This document shows positions 1 to 9,135 of a stretch of 64,000 nucleotides of DNA, piece after piece. The translations under genes and the position numbers were made by a program. The notes under the pieces were generated by a model that saw only the letters and a list, made by a program, of their open reading frames with translations, made no database searches and was not told where the DNA came from. This stretch comes from Microbacterium sp. AG1240 (GTDB lineage Bacteria > Actinomycetota > Actinomycetes > Actinomycetales > Microbacteriaceae). Every line of letters begins with the position of its first letter. Positions within the stretch are counted from its first letter, which is position 1. Where the stretch lies: the NCBI RefSeq assembly GCF_003635115.1, contig NZ_RBXJ01000002.1:124001-188000 (forward strand), given 5' to 3'.

Positions 1-2
1 TC

Positions 3-206
3 ATCGAGAACTGGGCCGAGACCGAGGGGCGCGACCTCTCGGGCCTGATCGTCTCGAACGAGCTGAAGAACCGCGGTGAGAGCGACGCCGACGCCCTCTT
101 CGATGCGGGCACACGGCTGTTCACGCTCGGATGGGCCCCGGGGTCGCCCGACTACGACGTCGTGACGCGGTGGCTGCGCTGGCGCGACGGCAAGAACGCG
201 CTCTGA
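3..206 (+). CDS. C-terminal part of an unrecognised protein (5' end outside window)
   Basis: An open frame enters from the left edge and ends at a TGA at 204-206, giving about 67 C-terminal residues. The tail is rich in Trp, Asp and Arg (for example GWAPGSPDYDVVTRWLRWRDG). Its stop overlaps the menB start in a TGATG arrangement, so it is probably cotranscribed with menB. The position would suit another menaquinone gene such as menC, but the tail does not resemble the MenC C-terminus as I know it. I do not recognise the family. Confidence 0.6.
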   Translation: MENWAETEGRDLSGLIVSNELKNRGESDADALFDAGTRLFTLGWAPGSPDYDVVTRWLRWRDGKNAL

Positions 207-1105
207 TGGTCTCCGATCTGTTCGACCCCGCGGTGTGGCAGCCGACCGCCGCCGACGAGCGCTATACCGACATCACCGCGCACACGAGCCTCGACGGGCG
301 CATCGCGCGCATCGCGTTCGACCGGCCGGAGGTGCGAAACGCCTTCCGCCCTCACACGGTCGACGAGCTGCACCACGCGCTCGACGTCGCGCGACAGGAC
401 CCCCGTATCGGCGTGGTGCTGCTCACCGGCAACGGCCCGAGCGCGAAGGACGGCGGCTGGGCGTTCTGCTCGGGCGGCGACCAGCGCATCCGCGGTCGCG
501 ACGGCTACAAGTACTCCGACGACCACTCGTCGGTCGACGACGGCGCACGCGCGGGCCGGCTGCACATCCTCGAGGTGCAGCGGCTGATCCGCTTCATGCC
601 CAAGGTCGTCATCGCGGTCGTCCCGGGATGGGCGGCCGGCGGCGGGCACTCGCTGAACGTGGTGTGCGACCTGTCGATCGCGAGCCGCGAGCACGGTCGC
701 TTCAAGCAGACGGATGCCGACGTCGGATCGTTCGACGCCGGGTACGGCTCGGCCTACTTCGCCCGCCAGATCGGGCAGAAGCTCGCGCGCGAGGTGTTCT
801 TCCTCGCCGAGGAGTACTCCGCCGACCGTGCGTACGAGATGGGTGCGGTCAACCGCGTCGTACCGCACGCCGAGCTCGAGGTCGAGGCGATCGCGATGGC
901 TCGCACGATCCTCACGAAGAGCCCGACCGCGATCCGCATGCTGAAGTTCGCGTTCAACGCCGTCGACGACGGCCTGGTCGGGCAGCAGGTCTTCGCCGGC
1001 GAGGCCACGCGTCTGGCCTACGGCACCGATGAGGCGGTGGAGGGGCGCGACGCGTTCCTCGAGAAGCGCGACCCCGACTGGTCGGACTATCCCTACCACT
1101 ACTGA
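206..1105 (+). CDS. menB: 1,4-dihydroxy-2-naphthoyl-CoA synthase MenB
   Basis: MenB is a crotonase-fold enzyme that closes the ring of o-succinylbenzoyl-CoA to 1,4-dihydroxy-2-naphthoyl-CoA in menaquinone synthesis. The 299-residue protein has the expected crotonase features: an oxyanion-hole stretch (WAFCSGGDQRIRG), the GWAAGGGHSLNVVCDLSIA core, the GSFDAGYGSAYFARQIG segment typical of MenB, and a C-terminus ending DYPYHY. I chose ATG 206 because it overlaps the upstream stop; an ATG in the same frame at 131 would add 25 residues inside the preceding gene. menE follows 64 bases downstream. Confidence 0.95.
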   Translation: MVSDLFDPAVWQPTAADERYTDITAHTSLDGRIARIAFDRPEVRNAFRPHTVDELHHALDVARQDPRIGVVLLTGNGPSAKDGGWAFCSGGDQRIRGRDGYKYSDDHSSVDDGARAGRLHILEVQRLIRFMPKVVIAVVPGWAAGGGHSLNVVCDLSIASREHGRFKQTDADVGSFDAGYGSAYFARQIGQKLAREVFFLAEEYSADRAYEMGAVNRVVPHAELEVEAIAMARTILTKSPTAIRMLKFAFNAVDDGLVGQQVFAGEATRLAYGTDEAVEGRDAFLEKRDPDWSDYPYHY

Positions 1106-1169
1106 GGTGCCGCGAACCGGGCCTTCCGGCGTAGGCGAAGCCCCCGTGTGCGGCATCTGACGAGGAGAC

Positions 1170-2318
1170 ATGCGGCTCGAAGCGATCAACGGCGACGAAC
1201 CCCGGGAGGTTCTGCGGGCCGTCCGGGGCGCGGTGCTCGGGGCCGGACCCGCGATCTCGCTCGGGGCGGCGGATGCGGCGCTCCCGGGCGAGGTGCCGGC
1301 GGGCACGGCGGTCGTCGTCACCACCTCCGGGTCGACGGGCGTGCCGAAGTCGGTGGTGCTCAGCCGCAGCGCCCTCACCGCCAGCGCGCTGGCGACCGCG
1401 GCGCGCCTGGGCGAGGGGGCGTGGCTGCTCGCCCTGCCGGCCGGCTACGTGGCGGGCCTGCAGGTGCTCGTGCGCTCCCTCGTGTCGGGGCGCGAGCCCG
1501 CGATCCTGGCGGGGCGCTTCTCGCCCGAGGCGTTCGCCGCCGCGGCCCGCTCGATGGCGTCGAGCGTCGGGGGAGTGCGCGTGCCCACCTACACCTCGCT
1601 CGTGCCGGCGCAGCTGCAGCGACTGCTCGACGCGGCCGATGATGATCCCGACGTGCGGGGGGCGGTGCGCTCGTTCGAGCGCATCCTCGTCGGCGGCCAG
1701 GCGCTGCCTCCCGCCGTGCGCGAGCGGGCGGAGGCCCTGGGCGTGCGGCTGGCCCGCACCTACGGCTCGACCGAGACCAGCGGCGGCTGCGTGTACGACG
1801 GCGTCGCTCTCGACGGCGTGACGCTGCGGATCGAGGGCGGTGAGGTGCAGGTGTCGGGGCCGACGCTCGCCGAGGGTTATCTCGGCGACCCCGAGAGGAC
1901 GGATGCGGCGTTCCTCCGCGACCCCGACGGCACCCGCTGGTATCGCACGGGCGATGCCGGGCGCATCGACGACGGCGTGCTGAGCATCCACGGCCGGATC
2001 GACAACGTGCTCGTCTCGGGCGGCGTGAACGTCTCGCTCGACCGCGTCGAGCGGGCGGTGCGCAGCATCCGGGGCCTCGAGTCGGCCGTCGTCGTCGCGG
2101 TCCCCGACGAGCGGTGGGGCGAAGCATCCGTGATCGTCGCGGCCCGCGATGCCGACACGGAGGGCGTGCTGCGACGCGCGCGCGACGCCGTGGAGGCGCA
2201 GGTCGGCCGCCCCGCACGTCCGTCGAGGGTGTGCTTCGTCGACGAGATCCCGATGCTCCCCTCGGGCAAGCCCGACCGCGCGGCGGCTCGACGACTCGCG
2301 CTGGCCTCGGTCACGTAG
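1170..2318 (+). CDS. menE: o-succinylbenzoate-CoA ligase MenE
   Basis: MenE is an adenylate-forming ligase that makes o-succinylbenzoyl-CoA, the MenB substrate, from o-succinylbenzoate, ATP and CoA. The 382-residue protein is short, like actinobacterial MenE. It shows the P-loop VTTSGSTGVPKS near residues 50-62, RTYGSTETSGG (A5-like), YRTGDAGRI with the adenylate-binding Asp, and the C-terminal catalytic Lys in MLPSGKPDR. A GAGGAG ribosome binding site lies just before ATG 1170. It follows menB and precedes menA on the same strand. Confidence 0.93.
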   Translation: MRLEAINGDEPREVLRAVRGAVLGAGPAISLGAADAALPGEVPAGTAVVVTTSGSTGVPKSVVLSRSALTASALATAARLGEGAWLLALPAGYVAGLQVLVRSLVSGREPAILAGRFSPEAFAAAARSMASSVGGVRVPTYTSLVPAQLQRLLDAADDDPDVRGAVRSFERILVGGQALPPAVRERAEALGVRLARTYGSTETSGGCVYDGVALDGVTLRIEGGEVQVSGPTLAEGYLGDPERTDAAFLRDPDGTRWYRTGDAGRIDDGVLSIHGRIDNVLVSGGVNVSLDRVERAVRSIRGLESAVVVAVPDERWGEASVIVAARDADTEGVLRRARDAVEAQVGRPARPSRVCFVDEIPMLPSGKPDRAAARRLALASVT

Positions 2319-2382
2319 CGTCCGCCGCTCGCCGTTCGAGCCTCCGGCCCGCGGTGAGACGGCCGCCGCCTCGTCGTCGCCG

Positions 2383-2388
2383 TAGGAT
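2383..2388 (+). promoter_or_regulatory. -10 box of a probably leaderless menA transcript
   Basis: TAGGAT ends 8 bases before the menA GTG, so transcription would begin at or next to the start codon. No Shine-Dalgarno sequence fits. Confidence 0.5.
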
Positions 2389-2396
2389 CACTACTC

Positions 2397-3368
2397 GTGG
2401 CAGGCAAGACGCGAAAGACCCGAACGAGCACCGCCAAGCGGCAGCAGCCGCGCGGAAATCCGCGCAAGGCGCAGGGCGCACCGCCGCCGCCCCCGAAGGC
2501 GACGGCCCGCGACTGGATCGGGGCGGCGCGCCTGCGGACGCTGCCGCTGGCGATCACCCCGGTGCTCATCGGAACCGGCGCCGCCCGGCTCGTCGACGAC
2601 CAGTTCCACTGGGTCATCGCGCTCACCTGCCTCGCGGTGGCGGTGTTCCTCCAGATCGGCGTGAACTTCGCCAACGACTACAGCGACGGCATCCGCGGCA
2701 CCGACGACTTCCGCGTCGGCCCCGCCCGCCTCACGGCCTCGCGCCGCGCGAAGCCGCGCACCGTGCTCATCGTGGCGCTGGTGTTCTTCGCCCTGGCCGG
2801 ACTCGCCGGTGTCGCATTGGTGATCCGCAGCCAGCAGTGGTGGCTGCTCGTGGTGGGGGCCGCCTGCATCGCCGCCGCCTGGTTCTACACCGGCGGCAAG
2901 CGGCCCTACGGCTACGCCGGTCTGGGGGAGCTGTTCGTCTTCGTCTTCTTCGGGCTCGTCGCCACCGTCGGCACCACGTGGGTGCAGGTGCTGTCGATCC
3001 CTCAGGAAGCCTGGTTCGGAGCGGTCGCGGCGGGGTTCCTCGCCGTCGCCGTGCTGCTGGCCAACAACCTGCGCGACATCGATCAGGACAAGGTGGCGGG
3101 CAAGAAGACCCTCAGCGTCCGCATCGGCAGGCGGGCCACCCAGGCGCTGTTCACCGCACTGGTGCTGCTGCCCTTCGTGATCGCGGTGTTCCTCGCGCAG
3201 TTCTACCCCGGCGCGTGGCTGACCCTCATGGCGCTCCTGGCGGCGCTCCCGGCGATCCTCATCGTCTGGACCTACCGGGCCCCGCGCGAACTGGTCACCG
3301 CCCTCGCTCTGACGTCGCTCACGTCGGTCGCCTACGGCGCGTTCCTCTTCTGGGCCTTCATCGGCTGA
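2397..3368 (+). CDS. menA: 1,4-dihydroxy-2-naphthoate polyprenyltransferase MenA
   Basis: MenA is an integral-membrane UbiA-superfamily prenyltransferase that joins the polyprenyl chain to dihydroxynaphthoate, giving demethylmenaquinone. The 323-residue protein has a basic, Pro-rich N-terminal tail of about 35 residues and then 8-9 hydrophobic segments. Both metal/diphosphate-binding Asp motifs are visible: NFANDYSDGIRGTDD and NNLRDIDQDKVAGKKT. Translation starts at GTG 2397 behind a -10-like box. The polyprenyl substrate is probably supplied by the synthase at 12727-13791. Confidence 0.94.
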   Translation: MAGKTRKTRTSTAKRQQPRGNPRKAQGAPPPPPKATARDWIGAARLRTLPLAITPVLIGTGAARLVDDQFHWVIALTCLAVAVFLQIGVNFANDYSDGIRGTDDFRVGPARLTASRRAKPRTVLIVALVFFALAGLAGVALVIRSQQWWLLVVGAACIAAAWFYTGGKRPYGYAGLGELFVFVFFGLVATVGTTWVQVLSIPQEAWFGAVAAGFLAVAVLLANNLRDIDQDKVAGKKTLSVRIGRRATQALFTALVLLPFVIAVFLAQFYPGAWLTLMALLAALPAILIVWTYRAPRELVTALALTSLTSVAYGAFLFWAFIG

Positions 3369-3390
3369 GGCGGCGTCCGCGATCGCGGCA

Positions 3391-3684
3391 TCAGGCGTCG
3401 GAGTCGCGACGCGCGTCGTCGGCGGCGTCTTCGCTGTCGGCGTCGACCTGTGCGCCGCGGGCCTCGGTGCGCGCCGCGCGGCGCTCGGCGAGGCCCCCCG
3501 AGACGGACTCGAGCGGGCGGCGCAGGAACAGCAACGACAGGCTGAGACCGATCAGCGCCGCGAAGATCGCGGCGAGCCAGTACAGCCCGTTCTGGAAGGC
3601 CGGGAACAGCATCAGCACCGAGAACGGCACGAGGAACGCGAGCAACCGCAGCACGGTGTAGAGGAAAGCGGAGCGGACGCGCAT
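3391..3684 (-). CDS. DUF4229-type small membrane protein
   Basis: This 97-residue protein has two hydrophobic segments (about residues 7-25 and 30-52), then an Arg/Glu-rich and finally Asp-rich cytoplasmic tail. The FLYTVLRLLAFLVPF start and the following NGLYWLAAIFAALIGLSLS segment match what I know of DUF4229 proteins, small actinobacterial membrane proteins found beside menaquinone genes. No biochemical function is known to me. It faces menA head-on with 22 bases between the stop codons. Confidence 0.75.
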   Translation of the reverse strand: MRVRSAFLYTVLRLLAFLVPFSVLMLFPAFQNGLYWLAAIFAALIGLSLSLLFLRRPLESVSGGLAERRAARTEARGAQVDADSEDAADDARRDSDA

Positions 3685-3690
3685 CGGGCC

Positions 3691-3696
3691 ATTCTA
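3691..3696 (-). promoter_or_regulatory. -10 box of the leaderless DUF4229 transcript
   Basis: On the minus strand TAGAAT ends 6 bases before the ATG at 3684. It shares its spacing with the other leaderless starts in the window. Confidence 0.5.
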
Positions 3697-3736
3697 GATC
3701 CGCCCCGGCGCAGGGCCGACGTTCAGGCGGCGCACG

Positions 3737-3742
3737 TAGGAT
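3737..3742 (+). promoter_or_regulatory. -10 box of the leaderless PLDc_N-protein transcript
   Basis: TAGGAT ends 6 bases before ATG 3749. It is divergent from the minus-strand -10 box at 3691-3696, so the 64-base gap between these genes holds two promoters. Confidence 0.5.
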
Positions 3743-3748
3743 TGAGCC

Positions 3749-4168
3749 ATGACAAGGGTGCTGCTCATCGGGGCGCTCGTGGCGACCGCATTCTGGGTGT
3801 ACACGATCGTCGACTGCGCCCTCCAGCCTCCGCAGCGTCACCGCGGCGTGAGCAAGGGCGTCTGGATCGTCATCACCGTCCTCGTGCCCGTCCTCGGCGG
3901 CGTTCTGTGGTTCGCGGTGGGCCGCGGACGAGCCTCCTCGTCGCGCAAGCACCGCGCACCCGACGACGATCCCGAGTTCCTCGGCAGCATCGGCACGATC
4001 AGCGACCAGGACGAACGCATCCGCCGTCTCGAAGAAGAGCTCGCGATGCTCGACTCCGAGGCCGACGACCCCCGGACACCGCCGGCCGCGCCCGGCAGCA
4101 TCCCCCCGGCCGAGAAGCCGACCGACGACGGCGACGACTCGCGCGGTCAGCGCGGCGCCGTCGGCTGA
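3749..4168 (+). CDS. PLDc_N-domain small membrane protein
   Basis: This 139-residue protein has two membrane segments (about residues 4-24 and 38-57) separated by a short DCALQPPQRHRGVSKGVW loop. That loop is the core of the phospholipase D nuclease N-terminal (PLDc_N) domain; no PLD catalytic domain follows. The second half is charged and probably coiled-coil (DERIRRLEEELAMLDSEAD), with a disordered Pro/Asp tail. Its stop is one base before the menD GTG, so the two genes are almost certainly translated from one mRNA. The role is unknown. Confidence 0.7.
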   Translation: MTRVLLIGALVATAFWVYTIVDCALQPPQRHRGVSKGVWIVITVLVPVLGGVLWFAVGRGRASSSRKHRAPDDDPEFLGSIGTISDQDERIRRLEEELAMLDSEADDPRTPPAAPGSIPPAEKPTDDGDDSRGQRGAVG

Positions 4169-4169
4169 C

Positions 4170-5942
4170 GTGGACGCACCCGAGCACGGGGCGGCCTCGC
4201 CCGCGACGGATGCCGCCGCCGCTCTCCTCGGCGCTTTGATCGCGCGCGGCGTGGAGCACGTGGTGCTCAGCCCGGGCTCGCGCTCGCAGGCGCTCGCGCT
4301 CGTGGCCGCCGACCTCGAACGAGCGGGTCTTCTCCGTCTGCACGTGCGGATCGACGAACGCGTCGCCGGGTTCACCGCGCTGGGCATCGGGCGCGAGACC
4401 GGGATGCCCGCCGCCGTGATCTGCACGTCCGGCACGGCCGTGGCGAACCTCCTCCCGGCGGTGCTCGAAGCGCACCACTCCGGCGTGCCGCTCCTCCTCC
4501 TCACCGCCGACCGGCCCCCGGAGCTCCGCGGCATCGGGGCCAACCAGACCACACGGCAGCCCGGCATGTTCGCGCAGGCGGTGCGTCTCGAGCTCGACGT
4601 CGCCGTGCCCGACGAGACCGACGCCGACGGCACCGGCGAGGGCACGCGGATGCTGCGCGACCTCGCCGCCGAAGCGCTCGACGCCGCCCTCGGCGACGGC
4701 CGGCCCGCCGGCCCCGTGCACCTGAACCTGCCCTACCGCGAGCCCCTCGGGGGCGCCGTTCCCGCGTGGATCGCCGCGCCGACGGAGCCCCTGCCGGATG
4801 CCGTCGACGAGACGCCCGACACCTTCGGCGCGATGTACCAGGGCGGCGGCGGCATCGGAGACGCGGATGCGTCGCCGGCGCACGATGCGCCGCTGGTGCT
4901 CGCCCGCGGGCTGCGCACCGTCGTCGTCGCGGGCGCCGATGCGGGTGCTGCCGCAGAGGACCTCGCGCACCTGGGCGGATGGCCGCTCATCGCCGAGATC
5001 GTCAGCGGTGCCCGGTTCGGCCGGTACCTCGTGCACGGGTACCGCGGGCTGCTCCGCGATCCCGACCTGGGAGGCGCGATCGAGCGGGTGGTGGTGTTCG
5101 GCCACCCGACGCTCAGCCGCGAGGTGACGCAGCTGCTCTCCCGCACCGACGTCGAGGTCGTCGCCCTGCGCGGACCCGGCGAGCCCCTCAACCTCAACGG
5201 CGCGACGGTCACGGTCGACGCGGTGGGCGTCGATGCCGGCGACGCGGACCGCGAGTGGCTCGGCCTCTGGATGCGCGCGTCCCGCGACGCGGCCGTCGAT
5301 CTCTCACCGGCCGCCCCCGACGCCGACGCCCTCGCCTCCGACGTGCCGAGCGAACGGCGCGGCGCCCTCGCCTCGGAGGTCGCGGCGCTGCGCGCTCCCC
5401 TCGACCGGGAGGGTCTCGTCGATGCGGTGTGGCGGGCGACCTGGCCCCACGACCGCGTCATGTTCGGCTCGTCACGGCTCGTTCGTGTGGCCGACGCGGT
5501 GCTCGCCGGTAAGAAGGTTCCGGTGCATTCGAATCGCGGCCTCGCGGGGATCGACGGCACGATCGCGACGGCGATGGGGATCGCGGTGGCCAGCCAGACG
5601 GACGGTCGACCCGGGGTCACGCGCGTGCTCCTGGGTGACCTGGCGTTGCTTCACGACGTCGGCGCGCTGCTCCTCCCTACCGGTGAGACGGAGCCGCGGC
5701 TGCAGGTCGTCGTCGGCAACGATGGCGGCGGCACGATCTTCGACGGGCTCGAGGTGGCAGGGGTCGCGGGCGCCGAGGCGATGGAGCGCGTGCTGTACAC
5801 GCCGCAGTCGGTGCGTCTCGAGCAGCTCGCCCTCGCCTACGGGTGGGAGTACCACCGGGTCACGACCCGCTCCGCGCTCGACCAGCTGCTCACCGCGCCG
5901 GTCGGCGGGCGGCAGCTCATCGAGGTTCCGCTCGCGCGCTGA
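4170..5942 (+). CDS. menD: SEPHCHC synthase MenD (thiamine-diphosphate dependent)
   Basis: MenD adds the succinyl semialdehyde unit from 2-oxoglutarate to isochorismate, using thiamine diphosphate and Mg. The 590-residue protein begins at GTG 4170. It has the N-terminal pyrimidine-binding domain with the conserved Glu in RIDERVAGFTALG, LTADRPPELRGIGANQTT, a central domain, and a C-terminal diphosphate-binding domain with GDLALLHDVGALLL and NDGGGTIFDGL. The length is usual for the family. Its substrate would come from menF at 9999-11288. Confidence 0.95.
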   Translation: MDAPEHGAASPATDAAAALLGALIARGVEHVVLSPGSRSQALALVAADLERAGLLRLHVRIDERVAGFTALGIGRETGMPAAVICTSGTAVANLLPAVLEAHHSGVPLLLLTADRPPELRGIGANQTTRQPGMFAQAVRLELDVAVPDETDADGTGEGTRMLRDLAAEALDAALGDGRPAGPVHLNLPYREPLGGAVPAWIAAPTEPLPDAVDETPDTFGAMYQGGGGIGDADASPAHDAPLVLARGLRTVVVAGADAGAAAEDLAHLGGWPLIAEIVSGARFGRYLVHGYRGLLRDPDLGGAIERVVVFGHPTLSREVTQLLSRTDVEVVALRGPGEPLNLNGATVTVDAVGVDAGDADREWLGLWMRASRDAAVDLSPAAPDADALASDVPSERRGALASEVAALRAPLDREGLVDAVWRATWPHDRVMFGSSRLVRVADAVLAGKKVPVHSNRGLAGIDGTIATAMGIAVASQTDGRPGVTRVLLGDLALLHDVGALLLPTGETEPRLQVVVGNDGGGTIFDGLEVAGVAGAEAMERVLYTPQSVRLEQLALAYGWEYHRVTTRSALDQLLTAPVGGRQLIEVPLAR

Positions 5943-5975
5943 TGATGCGCCCGAGCACTCCGTCGATGTCGTGTT

Positions 5976-5996
5976 GCGTAGTACTCTCCATTACGC
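5976..5996 (+). promoter_or_regulatory. Possible promoter/operator of the ABC exporter operon
   Basis: The 113-base gap between menD and the adaptor gene holds an imperfect inverted repeat, GCGTAGT at 5976-5982 and ATTACGC at 5990-5996 (6 of 7 pairs). It overlaps a possible -35 TTGCGT (5974-5979), with a possible -10 TAGCAT at 5999-6004. The layout would suit a repressor site. No regulator gene is adjacent, so this is weak inference. Confidence 0.3.
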
Positions 5997-6055
5997 GGTA
6001 GCATCGACTGCGCGTTAGGTAGCGTGCTCGATGCGACCGGTCCGAGGGGGACGAC

Positions 6056-7093
6056 ATGGGTGTTGCCAGGCGATGGGTGTTCCCCATCCTTCGAATCGTG
6101 CTGATCGCGGTCATCGCGATCGCCCTCGCGAAGCTCGCGTTCTTTCCGGATCGGGCGGTCGAAGCCGATCCCGCCCTGCCGACCGGCGCCGTCATCGAGC
6201 CGACGATCCCCGTCGCGGTCGGTACGATCACGAACGACGTCGTGCTCGATGCGACCGTGTCGGCCGATCCCGCCGTCGCGGTGAAGTCGACGGCGGAGGG
6301 CACCGTCAACAGGATCTACACCGAGGTTGGGGCCACCGTGACCGCCGAGCAGGCGATCTTCGACGTCAAGGTCGAGATCGTGCGCGATCCGTCGAAGGCG
6401 GTCGACGCCGAGGGCAACCCCCTGCCGCCGATCTACCGGTACGTCGAGGTGACCGCCCCGTCGGGAGGCACGCTCAGTTCGCTCGACGTCATCGCCGGGC
6501 AGGCCGTGTCGATCGGCCAGGCCGCAGGGCAGATCGCCCCGCCCACCTTCTCGGTCACGGGGTCGCTGCAGCCCGCCCAGCAGTATCGGTTGCTGAATCA
6601 ACCGACCGAAGCATCCGTCGCCATCACCGGGGGGCCGGCGCCCTTCATCTGCACGGGATTGCGCATCGTCACCCCGCTCGCCGGCGCGAGCGCCGACGCC
6701 TCGACGGCGACGGGCGGCGGGGCCGATGCGGGCACCTCGACCACGACGACCGTGAGCTGCCCGGTGCCCGAGGGGGTCACGGTCTTCCCCGGCCTCGCTG
6801 CCGAGATGACGATCGCCGGAGGCCGCGCCGAGGGCGTTCTCGTGGTGCCGACCACCGCGGTGCGAGGAGCGGCCCAGAGCGGAGCGGTGTGGGTGGTCGC
6901 CGTCGACGGCGCCGTCGAGGAGCGCGCGGTCGGGCTGGGGCTCAGCGACGGCCGCCAGGTCGAGATCACGGGCGGTCTCGCCGACGGCGACGTCGTGCGC
7001 GAATTCGCCCCCGGCGCCGATGCGCTCGTCGCCGGGCCCGACGGGTGCACGACGATGCCCGACGGCTCGACCGTCTGCGGGGACACCCCGTGA
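6056..7093 (+). CDS. Membrane-anchored efflux adaptor (MacA/HlyD-like)
   Basis: This 345-residue protein has one N-terminal membrane anchor (about residues 8-27) and then an extracytoplasmic barrel-sandwich and beta-barrel region. Segments such as STAEGTVNRIYTEVGATVTAEQAIFDV and VVPTTAVRGAAQSGAVWVV are typical of adaptor subunits in MacAB-type exporters. Two Cys in the last 20 residues could form a disulfide. Its stop overlaps the GTG of the ATPase gene, so adaptor, ATPase and permease form a tight operon. The substrate is unknown; peptide, lipid and drug export are all possible. Confidence 0.8.
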   Translation: MGVARRWVFPILRIVLIAVIAIALAKLAFFPDRAVEADPALPTGAVIEPTIPVAVGTITNDVVLDATVSADPAVAVKSTAEGTVNRIYTEVGATVTAEQAIFDVKVEIVRDPSKAVDAEGNPLPPIYRYVEVTAPSGGTLSSLDVIAGQAVSIGQAAGQIAPPTFSVTGSLQPAQQYRLLNQPTEASVAITGGPAPFICTGLRIVTPLAGASADASTATGGGADAGTSTTTTVSCPVPEGVTVFPGLAAEMTIAGGRAEGVLVVPTTAVRGAAQSGAVWVVAVDGAVEERAVGLGLSDGRQVEITGGLADGDVVREFAPGADALVAGPDGCTTMPDGSTVCGDTP

Positions 7094-7827
7094 CACTGCT
7101 GCACCTCGAGGCGGTCACCCGCACGGTGCTGCCGCCCGATCAACCGGCTCTGACGATCCTCAACGGTGTCGACCTGACCGTCGTCGAGAACGATCGCATC
7201 TCGGTCGTCGGGCGCTCCGGATCGGGCAAGTCGACCCTCCTCAACATCCTCGGTCTGCTCGACCTGCCCACCAGCGGCATCGTCGAGTTCGCGGGGCGCC
7301 CGGTGAAGGACTACTCCTCGCGGGAGCGGGATCGCGTGCGTGGCCGCGAGATCGGCTTCGTCTTCCAGCAGTTCAACCTGCTCCCCGGGCGCACCGCGCT
7401 CGAGAACGTCATGATGCCGCTCTACTACGCCGAGGGCAGACAGTTCTGGCGACGGCGCGCGCTCGCGGCCGAGATGCTCGACGAGGTCGGGCTCGGCCAC
7501 CGCCTCGAGAGCCTCCCCGACCGTCTATCGGGCGGAGAGCAGCAGCGGGTCGCGATCGCGCGCTCCCTCGTGCGCGGGCCGCGCCTGATCCTCGCCGACG
7601 AGCCGACGGGCGCCCTCGATCTCGACACCGGGCAGTCGGTCATGGAGCTCATCGACACCGTCGCCGCCCGCACCGAGGCCGCGCTCGTCGTGATCACCCA
7701 CGACCCGGCCATCGCTGCCCGATCGCGCGATCACTACCGCCTGGAAGCGGGGGTCCTGACCCGGGCGACCGCTGCGTCGGCCGCCGCCGAGTCGCAGCTC
7801 CTCGCCGCCGCGGAGCAGACGTCGTGA
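7090..7827 (+). CDS. ABC transporter ATPase (MacB/LolD-like)
   Basis: This 245-residue nucleotide-binding subunit starts at a GTG that overlaps the adaptor stop (GTGA). Walker A is [10 protein letters not shown], the Q-loop region is [18 protein letters not shown], the signature is [15 protein letters not shown], Walker B is [12 protein letters not shown], and the H-loop is VITHD. The [14 protein letters not shown] stretch and the short length place it with LolD/MacB-type export ATPases. It works with the permease encoded from 7824. Confidence 0.93.
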   Translation: MTLLHLEAVTRTVLPPDQPALTILNGVDLTVVENDRISVVGRSGSGKSTLLNILGLLDLPTSGIVEFAGRPVKDYSSRERDRVRGREIGFVFQQFNLLPGRTALENVMMPLYYAEGRQFWRRRALAAEMLDEVGLGHRLESLPDRLSGGEQQRVAIARSLVRGPRLILADEPTGALDLDTGQSVMELIDTVAARTEAALVVITHDPAIAARSRDHYRLEAGVLTRATAASAAAESQLLAAAEQTS

Positions 7828-9077
7828 ACCGGCTGTTCACCGGCCTCGTCGGCGCGCTCGCCGAGGCCTGGCAGGAGGTGCGCATCCATCGCACCCGCGT
7901 TCTGCTGTCGCTCGTGGGGGTCGCGGTGGCGGTCTGCTCGCTGACGACCGTCGTGGCGCTGGGCGGCATCATGCAGCAGGCCACGACCGAACTCAGCGAG
8001 AGGCAGAGCGGACGCCCGGCGAGCGTGTGGCTCAACGCCTACCGCAACGACGGCCAGGCGGTCGACACCGCGACGCTCGACGCCGCCTGGGAGACGGCGA
8101 CCGCCCGGTACGGCATCTCGTACGCCAGTCGCAACACGAGCACGCAGCTGCCCGTCGATTCTCCGGCCGGGGTCGTACAGGTCGGAACCCAGGGGGTCGA
8201 CCAGCCCTACGGCGAGATGCATCGCGTGCGGATGCTGGAGGGGGAGTGGTTCTCGGCCGAGACCGCCGCGATGCTGGCGCCTCGGGTGGTCGTCAACGAG
8301 TACTTCTGGAACACGCTCGGTCGTCCCGACCTCGCGCAGCATCCGACCCTCTCGCTCGGCGGGTTCGAGGGCACCGTTGCGGTGATCGTCGGGGTCACGC
8401 CGTCGCCGGCCTGGGACACCTACCCGTCCATGTACATGCTCGCCGATCAGCTCGGCGCCTACCGGGCGGCCGACGCCGTCGCCGGTACGGGTGCCGGCCC
8501 CGTCGACCCCTACGCGGGCTCGTCCGCGCAGTACGAGATGTGGTTGCCGCCCGAGAACTGGGAGGAGCTGTCGGATCTGGTGACCCGCGACGTCTCCTCC
8601 GACCTCGGCGAGGGGACGAACGTCGACGTGTACCGGCAGGACGCCGCGTACTACGGCAACGACTCGTTCGCGGTGGTGCAGCTCGTGGTGGCGGGGATCG
8701 CCGTGCTCGTGCTGCTGCTCGGCGCGCTCGGACTCGTCAACATCGCACTGGTCACCGTCAAGCAACGGGTGCGCGAGATCGGCATCCGTCGCAGCTTCGG
8801 TGCGACCGCGGGGCGGGTGTTCTTCGCCGTCATGATGGAGAGCGTCGTGGCGACGGTCGTCGCCGGTGTCGCCGGCGTCGCCGTGGCGATCCTCATCGTG
8901 CAGAGCCCCTGGGTGCGCGACCTCATCGGTCAGGGGCTGATCGAGGACTTCCCGCCCTTCCCGGTCGACGCCGCCGTGCTCGGACTCGTCGCCGCCAGCG
9001 CGGTGGGCGCTCTCGCCGGGCTCCTTCCGGCGCTGGTGGCGGTGCGGGTGAAGGTGATCGACGCGATCCGCTACTGA
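7824..9077 (+). CDS. ABC transporter permease (MacB/FtsX-like)
   Basis: This 417-residue permease starts at a GTG that overlaps the ATPase stop. It has one N-terminal membrane helix (about residues 27-50), a large extracytoplasmic domain of roughly 220 residues, and three C-terminal helices. The REIGIRRSFGAT segment after the second helix is the MacB/FtsX coupling signature. It is the membrane subunit of the exporter with the two preceding genes. The extracytoplasmic domain is diverged enough that the substrate cannot be guessed. Confidence 0.9.
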   Translation: MNRLFTGLVGALAEAWQEVRIHRTRVLLSLVGVAVAVCSLTTVVALGGIMQQATTELSERQSGRPASVWLNAYRNDGQAVDTATLDAAWETATARYGISYASRNTSTQLPVDSPAGVVQVGTQGVDQPYGEMHRVRMLEGEWFSAETAAMLAPRVVVNEYFWNTLGRPDLAQHPTLSLGGFEGTVAVIVGVTPSPAWDTYPSMYMLADQLGAYRAADAVAGTGAGPVDPYAGSSAQYEMWLPPENWEELSDLVTRDVSSDLGEGTNVDVYRQDAAYYGNDSFAVVQLVVAGIAVLVLLLGALGLVNIALVTVKQRVREIGIRRSFGATAGRVFFAVMMESVVATVVAGVAGVAVAILIVQSPWVRDLIGQGLIEDFPPFPVDAAVLGLVAASAVGALAGLLPALVAVRVKVIDAIRY

Positions 9078-9135
9078 CGCGGAGTCGAAGCGGCAAGGGA
9101 TGGCGTCGCGCGGACGGCGGGCGGAAAATGATCCG

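Noticed and set aside
3..206. Left-edge fragment as the end of menC
   Set aside because: The position fits, but the residues do not match the C-terminal part of o-succinylbenzoate synthases as I know them.
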